This document shows, piece by piece, positions 45,911 through 57,900 of a stretch of 64,000 nucleotides of DNA; the stretch's first letter is position 1, and each line of letters starts with the position of its first letter. The stretch covers positions 147,450,861 to 147,514,860 of the forward strand of contig NC_133122.1 of assembly GCF_033568475.1 (NCBI RefSeq). The letters are read 5' to 3'. Position numbers and translations under genes: made by a program. A model generated the notes under the pieces. It saw only the letters and a program-made list of their open reading frames with translations, was not told the DNA's origin and did not search any database. The stretch comes from Henckelia pumila (lineage: Eukaryota; Streptophyta; Magnoliopsida; Lamiales; Gesneriaceae).

Positions 45911-46297
45911 AAGAGTTCCAAGCAGGACACCACAGCGGATTCCACCACTGAGGCAGAATACATTGCAGCATCAGCTGCTGCTAAAGAGGCCGTTTGGATG
46001 AGGAATTTCGTCCAAGAGTTGGGCGTCATTCCTGAAGTTGTTGGTCCAGTCCCGGTGTACTGTGACAACACGGGTGCCGTTGCTCAGGCAAAGGAACCAA
46101 GGTCTCATCAAAGATCCAAACATGTACCGAGGAAATACCACATCATCCGGGAGATTGTGGAAAGAGGAGACATCACTGTCGAAATAGTGGCCTCTGCAGA
46201 TAATATCGCTGATCCACTTACTAAGCCCTTGCCAGGACCATTATTTGACAAACATCGCGAAGCAATGGGTCTACGTAGTATGACTAGTTGGCTTTAG
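45911..46297 (+). CDS. copia 3 RNase H C-terminal part
   Basis: Continues the pol frame after the TGA, with DTTADSTTEAEYIAASAAAK, PVPVYCDNTGAVAQAKEP and ADNIADPLTKPLPGPLF. It ends with SWL and TAG at 46295. The ADPLTKPL tail is the standard end of copia polyproteins. Confidence 0.92.
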   Translation, partial: KSSKQDTTADSTTEAEYIAASAAAKEAVWMRNFVQELGVIPEVVGPVPVYCDNTGAVAQAKEPRSHQRSKHVPRKYHIIREIVERGDITVEIVASADNIADPLTKPLPGPLFDKHREAMGLRSMTSWL

Positions 46298-46300
46298 GGC

Positions 46301-46310
46301 AAGTGGGAGA
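46301..46310 (+). promoter_or_regulatory. Polypurine tract of copia 3
   Basis: AAGTGGGAGA, one base before the 3' LTR start; the same AAGTGGGAGA tract occurs before the 3' LTR of the copia at 53695..58798. Confidence 0.85.
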
Positions 46311-46311
46311 T

Positions 46312-48155
46312 TGAAAGAGTAGGTGCCCGGTGAGCCAACTTGTGGCTAAGGGCTTTGATGACTCTTTGTATAAACAATCTTTTGTTTAATATAATTTACA
46401 CTTTTATTAATGGCAATGACTTTATCTTTCTTCATATTGTTATATTGTGATATACTATTGTTGTTTTGATAAAGACCTTGAATATACTATAGTGTATGTA
46501 AGATGTGGTAGAACATGGGGATGTCTATCATGAAACACATCTTATAGTCACTGTATATTCTAAATTGTTCCTAGTCGATTGAGCCGTCCGATAATAAGGA
46601 TAAGGATCGCTCGAGTTTGAGACTAGCATTTGCGATGCAGAGTACCACGTTTCATTGGTAAGGAACATAGAGATGTTCGAAGCATGCAAATGGATATTCA
46701 TACGATGAATGATCGAACTACCCTATCCGGACTTTCCAAGTGGTTATCACTTATCGAGTGGATAAAGTCCGCGGTTTTGGTTGTACACCATTAGTCCTTA
46801 CTACTTGAAACATCATTGAGACTCTATATGCTAGTACTGTGATTTGACTCGTTTACCGACTCTATTGGGGTCATCAGGTGTCGGGATTGGGTACAGTTAC
46901 AACACATATAGGAGTCGATGCTTTGTTGTCAAGGATTCACCACATACTTGCGAGTGTGGATATCCTATGCGATCTGAGGAGATATTAGTGTGAAGAATCT
47001 CTGGCCAGAGTACATGATGTGTTTTAAGAAATGGTTTCTTAGTAACACATGCGATGTCACTATTTGATCTTCAAGATGTATTGCATAGTTATCGAATCTC
47101 GAACGACTCTCGATTTACCAATGGTTGTTGATTCGATCGGGATATATGGATGAAGGGACCGTACTGTACGCTAACCAAAATCTATTGGTTCTTGCAGGCA
47201 CTATCAGTGATACCTAGGGAATCATGAGGCGATGTTGCTAGGCGCTCTTACCATGATTCGATGGGCAAGTCGGAAATTGTTGTTCCGAGTCACAAGGAGT
47301 TGTGAGCCCACGGCTAGCTGTATCCCTGAACCATTGAGGGTCACACAGAGTAATGGATTTTTAATCCCCGTTGAGATAGTTAAATTTAAAGAGTTAAATT
47401 CAATGAACAAAGAAGTTGGACTTCTTAATTAAGAGTAGAGGAGTAAGATTTCCTAAAATGACATAGGGATGGGCATTTTTGGAAATCACTGAATTCGGAT
47501 TCAGAAAAATTTATCTTGACTTTAAAAGGTGCAGAAATGGTTTCTTTGCACATTGGTGAAATCGGTTTATCAATCGGAGTCATGATGAATTTTATATTAA
47601 TTTCTGAACATGCGGGCTTTGTTTGTCGGGCTTGAACTTATGACTAATGGGCCCTAAGCTGTTAGCGGCCTGCATTATAAATAAGTTATTGCAGTACAAA
47701 AATTACATACAACAGGTCACAATTTTCGAAAACCTAGTTATTTTCTCTCTAAAGTGGCCGCCCCCCTCCCTCTCTACTCGGGAAAATCCAGTCTGTGAAT
47801 TTTGAATTACAGTCTGGTTTAACGGATCAAATTCGTTAATTCTCTTCGTAGAAACTTCTGATAGATTTTCTAGTGCAATCTATCAGAGGGATTAATTATC
47901 CGTTCGTGGACCTGATTGAAGAACAGTTCGTCCATCAGTTCCAGGGATATACAACAAGAGCAGAGAAATTTGTTGGTGTCCAAAATCTCGATTCGAGATT
48001 GGAGGTAAAAATTTATAATTGTTATTTAATTTTTACACACACAATTTAATCGTAAGGTTTTGATACCCATTATGAAATCGTTCCATATAAAAATTTTAAA
48101 CTTCCTCTTCACCGAGTATCAATTCTAATTGATCTGATCACCGCGTTTTCCAACA
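46312..48155 (+). repeat. 3' LTR of copia 3
   Basis: 1844 bp, same ends as the 5' LTR. Followed by TSD CTACT and then the third piece of the SIRE-like LTR. Confidence 0.95.
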
Positions 48156-49135
48156 CTACTGGTTTTGACTCTACTTCATTTTGGATTCTACTGCTTTTTT
48201 CACTTTTGATTTTCGCACCGCTTTTTTCAGTAGTCACGTTTTCTTGCTTATTTTCTTGATTCTTTAACTTTTGGGCAAAGTCATGAACATGAATCTTGGA
48301 GCCTTTGTCTTTAATTTCCAACGCATAAAAAATTACTCAATTTCAAGTTCGTACGATAGAGATATACCCCAAATACTCAGCTGTGTCCGAAATTATGCTC
48401 TGCAGAATTTTAGTTTAAAACCAAAAATTTGAATGTAGTTTATCAGCTTCTTATGCTCCAATTCAGACCTTGACTTCTGAATATGATTTGTAGATATTTG
48501 TCTTATCTTTATAACACATATTGAATTGTTACATTTGGATACCCGAGCTGCAAGATATAGCCCAAATACCAGAACTGCTCAAGCTCTACTGATGCCTGTT
48601 TTAAGCTCATCCGGTTCAGTTTCTGTAGCATTTTTAGACAGCAGTTTGATCTAGATAACATCCGATTTTTGTACAACTGGATTGAGATATAACTTGAAGT
48701 TTTTTGAGTTGTTTGTTCATTGGTTTTGGCTTCTGGTTATTTGGATAATCGAGCTATGAGATATTATAAAACAATTCAACTCGTCAAAAACTAAAGTGTG
48801 CTGAAATTTTGTTTCAGCAGCCTATCACTTCCAAAATGAGATGTATGATCTACACACTTAAAAAAATATGTTATAAACACAATAATAAGTTTTGTTATTA
48901 TCAAAATCAAGATTTCTTGTATTTTCGGATTCAACACTTTACTTATAAATTTTAAGTTTTCTTTATAATTTTTTACAAAATATTATTTATCCAAAATTTA
49001 TACTATCAAATTCCAAAATATATTTTAAATTTTTTTCAAACATCAAAATGAAATTCCAATTCCATAGATAAAAATCAAATCTCAATTCCAAATCTAAATC
49101 CAATTTCAAATTCTATTTTTAGACGTCCAAACACT

Positions 49136-50720
49136 AAGTTTTCATGTTTGTTTTTTATTTTTCCGTCAAAATTGTGTTTTATTCTTGCAACGTAGTTTTC
49201 CATTAATCGGTTGTAAAAATTAATTTTAATTATTTTATCACTTAATTACAATGAATGATAGTTTTTGCAAATTCTCATGTCATAAAAAAATAATTAAAAA
49301 TTCTAAAAAAAACATATAACAATGATCGATCTTTTACATGATTTGCTTAAGTAATTTTTAATTAATGTAAACCACAAATCGATGTTGGTTGTAAATGGAC
49401 AAAATAATTAATGATGAGAAAATGAAAATAAAAAAAGCAATTGACAAAATAATTAGTGAGTATATATCTTTTTTTTTCAAAGTTATTTAGTATATGCATA
49501 TAAATTATAAAAGTCATGATTCTAGATTCAAATACAAATTATTACTTCATAGAAAAGTTACTTGATTAAACAAAATTCAATGTATTAATAAATAATCATG
49601 AATGGATTTATGCTGGGCTATCGTGCACTCCAACTCTTTTTTTTTTTTTTTTTAATATATACATAAGCACATACATATACATAGATTTGATCACATGCAC
49701 TTTAGGGTGCAGAAATTCTGTATGCGACCAATAAAACCCGTTACTGGGTTTTAGTGGTTTTTGTTTTTACACCACTAAAACCCGGTATGGTCACACACAA
49801 ATTTTCTGCAATCTAGGGGTGTACATGATCAAATCTATACATATATATATATATAGTTTTACCCCGTACCCTGCATCCGTACTTAAAACAACTTTGATCG
49901 CCTTGTAAAGTTTTTACATTTATTATATACACATTGTTTTTTTTATGTAAAATTTAGTCTCACGACTTCGGCCTCTCAAGTTTCAAGTACACACACTAAA
50001 TCTCTTTTGTTTTAGATTAATTTTAAATATTGTAAGTGTTGTGTGTAAAATTCTAAAAAGCTTGAAGCATGACGATGCGTCATGGTCAAGTTTCAAGCTT
50101 TATAAGTTTAAGCGGGTTTAGAACAAGCTTTAAGCATAAAAAAACGTTTTTTATTTTTAGTATAATTTTAATTATATTAAGTTAATTAATAGAATAAATA
50201 ACATATAAACTTAAAGATTTCAAGAATAAATACATAAATTTTCAAATTATAAAAAAAACATAAGTATGAAAAAACAAATTATCTGGAGAAAATTTTTTGT
50301 GTTCGGTATAGTTTTATCTCTTAGTCACAAAAAAAAAATGTATGAAGCAAATTTGATTTTGATGCATTTATGTTTTTTTTTAAAAAAAAATTTAAAATAA
50401 AATTTAAAAGTTAAAAAATATTTAAAATAAAACATATTTTAAATATTATTTTAAAAAAGTATATTTTTCGCGTTTATTCACGTTTTTTTTTTGCGTTTCA
50501 TATGATGAACTATTTTTCGCACTTTTTAAAATACTGGTTGTGTAATGTAAATGCATACAAAAAATGAAACTTTTCATTGGGAGTAAAAAATCATAATTCT
50601 TGAACAATGAAAATTTAATTTGTTCGTTTTGATCAATTATTCGATGTTAGATCAAAATAAATTATGAGCATTGGAAAAAAAAAATTAAGTCGTATCTATT
50701 ATTATATCATTGTACGATAT
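49136..50720. other. AT-rich spacer with a small foldback element
   Basis: No coding sequence. At 49682..49837 the ends TAGATTTGATCA and TGATCAAATCTA are perfect complements, and the inner parts (AACCCGTTACTGGGTTTTAG and its near complement near 49780) continue the hairpin, giving a ~156-bp MITE-like foldback. The poly(T) at 49639..49654 and other homopolymers are unremarkable. Confidence 0.65.
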
Positions 50721-50723
50721 ATT

Positions 50724-51043
50724 GAGCCCGTTTGGAAACAAAAGTTATTGGCTTAAAAAAGCACTTAAATAAGTTCAGCTTTTTAAAGTGCTTTTATTAA
50801 AAAAAAAAAGCAGAAGTAGTTTTAGTGTTTGGATAAATGTTTAAAAAGTGCTTTTTAAATTTAAAACATAAGCAGAAGCCAAAAAGCCAAAATTTCTGTC
50901 TTTTAAAAAAGCACTTATTTAGGCTTAAATAAGTGTTTTTTTTAAAACGTCTATTGTAACCAAACACATAACTTTTTAAGAAAAGCACGTTTTTAAAAAA
51001 ATAAGTACTTTTTCCAAAATATGTACTGTTCCCAAACGGGCTC
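50724..51043. mobile_element. MITE, 320 bp, TIR GAGCCCGTTTGG
   Basis: Terminal inverted repeats GAGCCCGTTTGG and CCAAACGGGCTC, with a 3-bp TSD ATT (50721..50723, 51044..51046). The interior has several TTTAAAAAAGCACTT-type repeats in both orientations. The TIR and 3-bp TSD suit a Harbinger/Tourist-type (or CACTA-derived) MITE. Non-coding. Confidence 0.82.
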
Positions 51044-51046
51044 ATT

Positions 51047-51956
51047 GTTTGTAACTTTTACATTATTCTAAATATTATATTGTTTTTCTTTTTGGACAAA
51101 ACTACCCCTTCCATCCTCAAAATTTGGCCAACCCTAATCAGTCTCTTGGGGACGTACCCAAAAACCTATTTCTGCTCATCCTCTCTTCCTCCCAATCTTC
51201 TCCATATCCGAATTCGGAAACAAGCTGATCTACAGATGACGATTCACCACGAGAATGTGTAATTAATTTCAATTCATTCCAGATTCTTTAAATTTCCTGT
51301 AGAAAAATTTTATTTTTGTGTAAAAATTAGCATAGTTATAGTTCGTATTTTCAATTTCGTTACTATCGATTATTTAACAAACTATAAATTTTGGTAAACG
51401 AGAAGTGTTCGGTCATATAATTAATATCAAAGTCAAGCTCGTAGTTTTGGTTCATATTGATTGAAAGCACATGATAAGGTGATTGTTTGGGTGCAATAAT
51501 TGTCTCCTTGGGTTGAACAATTGAAACATGTGTTTGTTTAAACTGCGATACGATCTAAAAAATTTGCATTACACAATTACCACTAACTATAGCTTTTAGT
51601 AAAATAAAAATCTCTTGATCATACAGTTTGTAACAAATATATATATTTTACGTTTTTCAATAAATATATATCATATATTATTGTTTTAAAATTGTTAGCT
51701 AAAAATAAATCAAACTCAATGCATAAACATATAATATCACTACAAAAAACCGTCGATCAGAAACCGACAAATATAACAAAAAAGAAAGTTAAATAGGTCA
51801 TATGACCACTTTAGTAGCTAATTAGATATTGAATCATGGTGACTGAAGTTTGAATTTACCCGTAAAAAGTATAACACTTGATTTTAATAAAATTAAACAT
51901 TCGAAATTTGATAACTTCGATCTCAATCAAATAAAATTGTTGTTGCGTACGTGTAT
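51047..51956. other. Spacer before duplication unit B
   Basis: AT-rich. No gene with recognisable domains: the 60-codon ORF at 51080 includes a short serine- and proline-containing stretch but no supporting evidence. Contains ATATATAT stretches. Confidence 0.45.
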
Positions 51957-53376
51957 ATCCTCTTGGTACCTATTATGGAATTATGAAATAGAATGAATAA
52001 ATAATTGGATACTAGTCTCTTGTTGTACACGTTGCGTGCTGAATAGTTTATTTTTATAATAAAATTATATTTAAATTAAAACTGTCAAATAAAAGAAGAA
52101 AAAAGAAATCATGATTTAGGAAAAATTGAGATAGTGTATGGAAAAGCGGTTTGTGTGTGTGCGTGTGTGTGTGTTTTTTTCGATTTATGTTTTTATTTTT
52201 GTAGGCATACCAAAAAACCAATTTAAATGTTTTTTACATAATCTATTTTATTTAATAAAGTTGAAGGGTTGGTACGTCCCCTTTCTTTTGCATTTTTAGT
52301 ATATATTTAATTACGAAAATATCATTTAATTTTGTCATTTAATAGTTACTTATTTACGAAATTGTCATTTTTATAAAATTTATTTATTTATTTACAAAAA
52401 AATATACTTTTCAAAATTCTTCTCTAATTTTTTGTGCTTTTATTTTAAAAAAAACGAATTGCATAAGTATAAAACGCGTGCTCCGAGTAATAGATAATAA
52501 TAGATGCAAGGATATGTAGTATATGAGTTAACTTTGGGTTTTGTTTAACTCGTTTTCTAATTCCCGGATTAAATAAATGGAAAATGCTATATGTACACGA
52601 AAATTACAAGTTGGGTTATACATTACATTTTAAATTTCATAACTATTTTTGATGTATTTTTGAAAGAGTTTTTTCAAATAAAGTGGAGGGATAATTTGGT
52701 GATTTCAAGTGTAACTCAACGTGTAATCTTCCATGCACATGTGTGAGGCCAGATCCATTATTATAAAAACAACATTTACCTGCACAAACTGATTTTGTCC
52801 ACACGCTAGAAATTAAGGAGTACTAGGAGTCGCACCATCCACCTAAAATTTGCCTCAAACCTAAAAATGTGTTGGGATTAATGAACTAATATGATATAAT
52901 TCAGCTACTAAACAATCTCAACCACTTCACAGCAATCTCAAGAACACACTTCAAATTTCTAAATCATTCCAAACAGCTCAAGAACCCACAACAATCAATA
53001 TTGAAATATCACGTAAGTAATAGACAATCACCAGAAATTTTATTAAAAAAAAAACAAAAAAAAAAAAAACCAAGAAAACATTCAAGCCAATCAACACAAG
53101 TATTTACAAATCTTATTCAAGCTATAACACAAATACAAGATCACCAATTCAAGTTTATAAACTCTCGAATTCTCTTGTAGAACCTTGCGCATCAGCTTCC
53201 TGATCACTGAATCCACTCTCTCTTGAATCGATATTGTTTCTGTTATCGAGATGTACTCCGAATTCTGATGATGTTTTTTTTCCATTTCCAATCTTCAAAT
53301 GTATAAAACTAAAAGACTGGTAAGAAAGAACAAGGAAAGCCAATGAAGCAGCGTCATCTGATTCCAATAAATATCA
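51957..53376. repeat. Segmental duplication unit B, left part
   Basis: Parallel to 17868..19203 and then 24993..25105. It includes the same GTGTGTGCGTGTG run at 52156, the small MITE near 52580..52745 and the TGTGTTGGGATTAATGAACT landmark at 52870. It lacks the 1492-bp Mutator-like element and the LTR remnants found in unit A, so those insertions post-date the duplication (or were lost here). Confidence 0.8.
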
Positions 53377-53694
53377 TCAATCATGTTTTTCCAGCGAGTT
53401 CTCTGGAAAGCATTTTCGATGAACAATCGAAGGCCCGGACTCGTTGTACTCTGCCTTGGTTATCCATATCTGCAATCACAAAAACAAGAAAAATCAAACT
53501 CGTCAAATCACCAAGCATACATAAAAACAATGAGTCGATATAAGAGTCATTTATTAGATTAAACATGCAGTTGTTGGAATGTGATAATTGACCCATATGA
53601 ATCGTGATATTTGAATTGTTATGCTGTTATCACTTGCTAATGAGCAGCTATTGTTTTTGCTTCAAGCGATCGATCCAAAAGCTCATATCATATC

Positions 53695-54192
53695 TGTTGG
53701 TTTGAAAAGTCAAATGGGGCAAGTGACAAATGAAAATGAATTGGTTGTGTCATATGGACAAATGCTCATTTATGAGCCACAGACTTTGACAGCACAACAG
53801 CAAATTCATATTTGAATTTGCATGTTCCACCAAGGGTTCAGGCAGTGATTGACATCTATAAATAGATGCATTCCTCAATTCATTCAGAGCATCCCTCAGC
53901 CTCGAGCAATATCTCATTCTCAAGTTCTCTTATCTGATTCTTGAGTGTTCTTCATCTCCTTGTTTATTTTATATATATTTGTGAGATAGGTTTTTCTTCT
54001 GTATAAAAGAGTGTGTCTTTTTGGAAACACAAAGAGAGGTTGTAATTCTCCAAATATTATAGTGGAATCTTTTGGTCTTGCCCGTGGTTTTTACCCTAAT
54101 AATTTTTAGGGGTTTTCCACGTAAATCTTGGTGTCTATTTAGTCTTCAATTTCCATAGTTTCTATCTCGTAATGCCGCACCTGGAACCAACA
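53695..54192 (+). repeat. 5' LTR of copia 4
   Basis: 498 bp. TATAAATAG box at 53857..53865, so the transcript would start roughly 30 bases later. Differs from the 3' LTR at four A/G sites. Confidence 0.96.
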
Positions 54193-54194
54193 AG

Positions 54195-54207
54195 TGGTAT
54201 CAGAGCC
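54195..54207 (+). promoter_or_regulatory. Primer binding site of copia 4
   Basis: TGGTATCAGAGCC, complementary to initiator-Met tRNA, two bases after the LTR. Confidence 0.93.
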
Positions 54208-54322
54208 TTGGCATAAACTTTCTTAAAATTCTGAGTATGCTCTGTGGTTGCAGCTTTGACTGATCTTCCACATCAGAAAAGATTTTTTGAAAATTTTATA
54301 AGGCAGGATTCTTGTAGTCAAG

Positions 54323-54910
54323 ATGACGGCAAAATACGAGATAGAAAAATTCAACGGGAGCAATTTTTTGCTGTGGAAATTGAAGGTGCAAGCAATTCTA
54401 ACAAAGGAGCGTTGCTTGACAGCTATTGGAGATAGACCGGCGGATGTCACGGACGATCAAAAGTGGAACGAGATGAATCACAATGCTGTTTCCAATTTGC
54501 ACTTGGCTATAGCGGATGAAGTTTTGTCAAGTATCTCTGAAATAAAAAGCGCAAAAGTTATTTGGGATACTCTGACAAAATTGTACGAGGTCAAGTCACT
54601 ACACAACAAAATTTTCCTAAAGAAAAAGCTTTATACTCTTCGGATGGCGGAATCCTCATCGATGACCGACCATATTAATACACTGAATACTCTATTTTCC
54701 CGGCTCACGTCTATGGGGCATAAAATAGAGAAAAAAGAACGTGCGGAGCTTCTACTTCAAAGTTTACCAGATTCATACGATCAGCTCATCATCAATGTTA
54801 CCAACAATGTTCTTTCGGATAATTTAAATTTTGACGATGTCTTAACTGCGGTTCTTGGAGAAGAGAGTCGTCGAAGGAACAAGGAAGATAGGTTGGCAAC
54901 GTCGAAGTAA
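54323..54910 (+). CDS. copia 4 gag (195 aa), ended by in-frame TAA
   Basis: ATG 54323. Gag core: YEIEKFNGSNFLLWKLKVQA, IWDTLTKLYEVKSLHNKIFL, HINTLNTLFSRLTSMGHKIE, LLQSLPDSYDQLIINVTNN, AVLGEESRRRNKEDRLATSK. It forms the capsid of cytoplasmic virus-like particles. TAA at 54908..54910 separates it from pol, but the next codons continue in the same frame into the zinc knuckle, so gag lacks its nucleocapsid part when translation stops here. The first base of the stop would be C in a Gln codon by the usual family pattern; a C-to-T change is the simplest explanation. Confidence 0.93.
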   Translation: MTAKYEIEKFNGSNFLLWKLKVQAILTKERCLTAIGDRPADVTDDQKWNEMNHNAVSNLHLAIADEVLSSISEIKSAKVIWDTLTKLYEVKSLHNKIFLKKKLYTLRMAESSSMTDHINTLNTLFSRLTSMGHKIEKKERAELLLQSLPDSYDQLIINVTNNVLSDNLNFDDVLTAVLGEESRRRNKEDRLATSK

Positions 54911-57900
54911 GCAGAGGTTTTACCAATGACGAGAGGAAGATTGACGGAGCGTGACTCCAGTGGGAGCCACAGATATGGTAGATCCAAGTCAAGAAGTAAG
55001 AAGAAGAATATTTACTGCTTTAAATGTGGCGGTAAAGGGCACTTCAAGAGAGAGTGTACGAAGAGCATCGATAAGGGATCTCAAGGAAATGTGGCCAGTA
55101 CTTCAGGCGGTGGTGAAATATTATTCAGCGAAGCAGCAACGGTTGCGGAAGGCAGACACAAATTTTGTGATGCATGGATTATGGATTCAGGAGCGACGTG
55201 GCACATGACGTCAAGGAGAGAATGGTTCGACCAGTATGAACCAGTCTCGGGAGGATCTGTATTCATGGGAAATGATCATGCCTTGGAAATCGCTGGGGTC
55301 GGTACCATTAAAATCAAAATGTTTGATGGTACTATTCGCACCATACAGGAGGTACGACATGTGAAGGGCTTGACAAAAAATCTTTTGTCTTTGGGGCAAC
55401 TGGATGATATTGGGTGCAAAACCCGTGTCGAGAAAGGGATCATGAAGATTGTGAAAGGCGCGCTTGTGGTTATGAAGGCTGAAAAGGTTGCTGCAAATCT
55501 GTATGTATTGTTGGGGGAAACACACAAAGAGGCGGAACTATCTGTTGCATCAATTGGTTCAGGAGAAGAATCAACAGTGTTGTGGCATAGAAAGCTCGGG
55601 CATATGTCAGAACGAGGAATGAAAATTCTCTCAGAACGGAAGCTGTTGCCGGGGCTTACAAAAGTGACTCTACCCTTTTGTGAGCATTGTGTTACCAGTA
55701 AACAACACAGATTGAAGTTTGGCACATCTACTGCCAAAAGCAAAGGCATATTGGAGTTGATTCATTCTGATGTTTGGCAAGCACCGGTGGTATCCCTAGG
55801 AGAAGCGAGATACTTTGTCTCGTTCATTGATGATTTCTCTAGAAGATGTTGGGTGTATCCAATCAAGAAGAAGTCAGATGTTTTCGAAGTCTTCAAAGTT
55901 TTCAAAGCGCGGGTTGAACTTGATTCTGATAAGAAAATCAAGTGTTTGAGGACTGACAATGGAGGAGAATATACCAGTGATGAATTTGATGCATTCTGTC
56001 AGCATGAGGGCATCAAAAGACAGTTCACGACGGCTTACACGCCTCAACAGAATGGAGTGGCGGAGCGGATGAACAGAACTTTGTTGGACAGAACAAGAGC
56101 CATGTTGAGTACTGCGGGTCTACCAAAGTCATTTTGGGCAGAAGCAGTCAAAACTGCTTCTTACATCATCAATCGTTCTCCTTCAGTGGCGATTGATTTG
56201 AAGACTCCGATGGAGGTGTGGACTGGCAAGCCAGCTGATTATTCTCGATTACATACATTTGGAAGTCCGGTGTACGTGTTGTACAATGAACAAGAAAGAT
56301 CAAAGTTGGATTCCAAATCCAGAAAGTGCATCTTCTTGGGCTATGATGATGGAGTAAAGGGGTTTCGCTTGTGGGATCCTACTGTCCACAAGCTTATCAT
56401 CAGCAGAGATGTTATCTTTGAAGAAGATAAAGTGAAGGAAGACAAAGGCACACTGAATTCAGAAACTACTATCATTCAGGTGGAAAATAAGACAGACAAA
56501 GATCAAGGTTCTTGTGAAGCAGTACCAGAGCACGAGGAACAAGAACCAGTTGAGTCAGAGGTTTCCAAAGTAAGGCAGTCAACTCGAGAGAGAAGACCAC
56601 CAGGTTGGCTTTCAGATTATGTCACTGAAAGCAACATTGCATATTGTCTATTAACAGAGGATGGTGAGCCGTCGAGTTTTCATAAGGCTACTCAAAGCTC
56701 GGATGTATCCCTGTGGATGACAGCGATGCAGGAAGAATTGGAAGCATTGGACAGAAACAAAACTTGGGATCTTGTTACACTACCACGAGGGAGGAAAGCT
56801 ATAGGTAACAGATGGGTCTATAAGATCAAGCGTGATGGCAATAACCAAGTGGAGCGATATCGTGCGAGATTGGTTGTCAAAGGGTATGCTCAGAAAGAAG
56901 GCATTGACTTCAATGAGATATTTTCTCCTGTGGTTCGACTTTCAACAGTCAGAGTAGTATTGGCATTGTGTGCGGTGTTTGACCTACATCTGGAACAGCT
57001 AGATGTGAAAACAGCATTTCTTCATGACGATCTTGAAGAAGAAATCTATATGCTCCAGCCAGAAGGTTTTGCAGAAAAAGGCAAAGAGAACTTGGTTTGC
57101 AGGTTGAATAAATCTCTGTACGGTCTCAAACAGGCGCTGAGGTGTTGGTACAAGAGATTTGATTCCTATATCATGAGCCTTGGGTACAACAGAATCAGTG
57201 CAGACCCTTGTACGTATTTCAAGAGGTTTGGTGATGATGATTATATCATTTTGTTGTTGTACGTGGACGACATGTTGGTAGCAGGCCCAAACAAAGATCG
57301 GGTCCAAGAATTGAAGGCACAGTTGGCTAGGGAATTTGATATGAAGGACTTGGGACCAGCAAACAAGATTCTAGGGATGCAAGTTCACCGAGACAGAAGC
57401 AATAGGAAGATTTGGCTTTCCCAGAAAAATTATTTGAAGAAAGTCTTGCAGCGCTTCAACATGCAAGATAGTAAGCCAATTTCAACCCCTCTTCCTATTA
57501 ACTTCAAGTTATCTTTTGAGATGTGTCCTAGCAGTAAAGCAGAGAAGATGGAGATGTCTCGAGTACCGTATGCATCAGCAGTGGGAAGTTTAATGTTCGC
57601 CATGATTTGTACAAGACCAGACATTGCACAAGCAGTGGGAGCAGTCAGTCGATATATGGCAAATCCTGGACAAGAGCATTGGAGCACGGTTAAGAGGATC
57701 CTTAGATACATTAAGGGTACCTCAGAAGCTGCATTATGTTTTGGAGGATCAGATTTTACACTCAGGGGCTATGTTGATTCTGATTACGCAGGTGATCCAG
57801 ATAAAAGAAAATCTACTACTGGTTATGTGTTTACAGTTGCAGGAGGTTCAGTCAGCTGGGTTTCAAAACTGCAAACAGTTGTGGCATTATCTACAACGGA

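Larger units (their letters stand above)
38785..48155 (+). mobile_element. Full-length Ty1/copia element, 9.4 kb (copia 3)
   Basis: LTRs 38785..40628 and 46312..48155, both 1844 bp, TGAAAGAG...CCAACA. TSD CTACT (38780..38784 and 48156..48160). An initiator-Met primer binding site, a long 1.74-kb leader and a single gag-pol frame of 1305 codons with two internal stops follow. LTRs differ at about 25 sites by eye (~1.4%). Domain order protease, integrase, RT, RNase H is copia. I do not assign the lineage. It lies inside the SIRE-like LTR. Confidence 0.95.
28549..48936 (-). repeat. SIRE-like copia solo LTR (~1.8 kb) containing two full retroelements
   Basis: Minus strand start is TGTTGAATCCGAAAATACAAG-like at 48936, with TTGATTTTGATAATAACAAA following. 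The minus-strand end is ...CCCTCTACACACGTTTTCAA TCCTAATA at 28549. Perfect TSD CTTTA lies at 28544..28548 and 48937..48941. LTR pieces are 28549..29028, 38234..38784 and 48161..48936, about 1807 bp in total. The CCTCTACACAC end and TTTTGATNATNACAAA start are typical of SIRE/Maximus-type LTRs. A minus-strand TATATAAAG-type signal is not certain. The terminal CA has become TA, consistent with age. No internal region is present. Confidence 0.78.
28338..49135. mobile_element. Small inverted-repeat element (MITE-like) split by the nested LTR
   Basis: Left arm, about 28338..28543, begins with TTTTAGTGTTTGG and has AATTTGAAATTCAAAATGAG-type sequence. The right arm, about 48942..49135, carries the near complement (AATTCCAATTCC..., ending CCAAACACTAAGTTTTC). 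The arms flank the SIRE-like LTR exactly. Removing the LTR and one CTTTA copy gives a ~400-bp AT-rich palindrome. Duplication unit B lacks it after the GTTTACTGGAAAATAGTC landmark near 61290. Ends are approximate and the superfamily is unassigned (the TAGTGTTTGG terminus would suit a hAT-like MITE). Confidence 0.6.
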
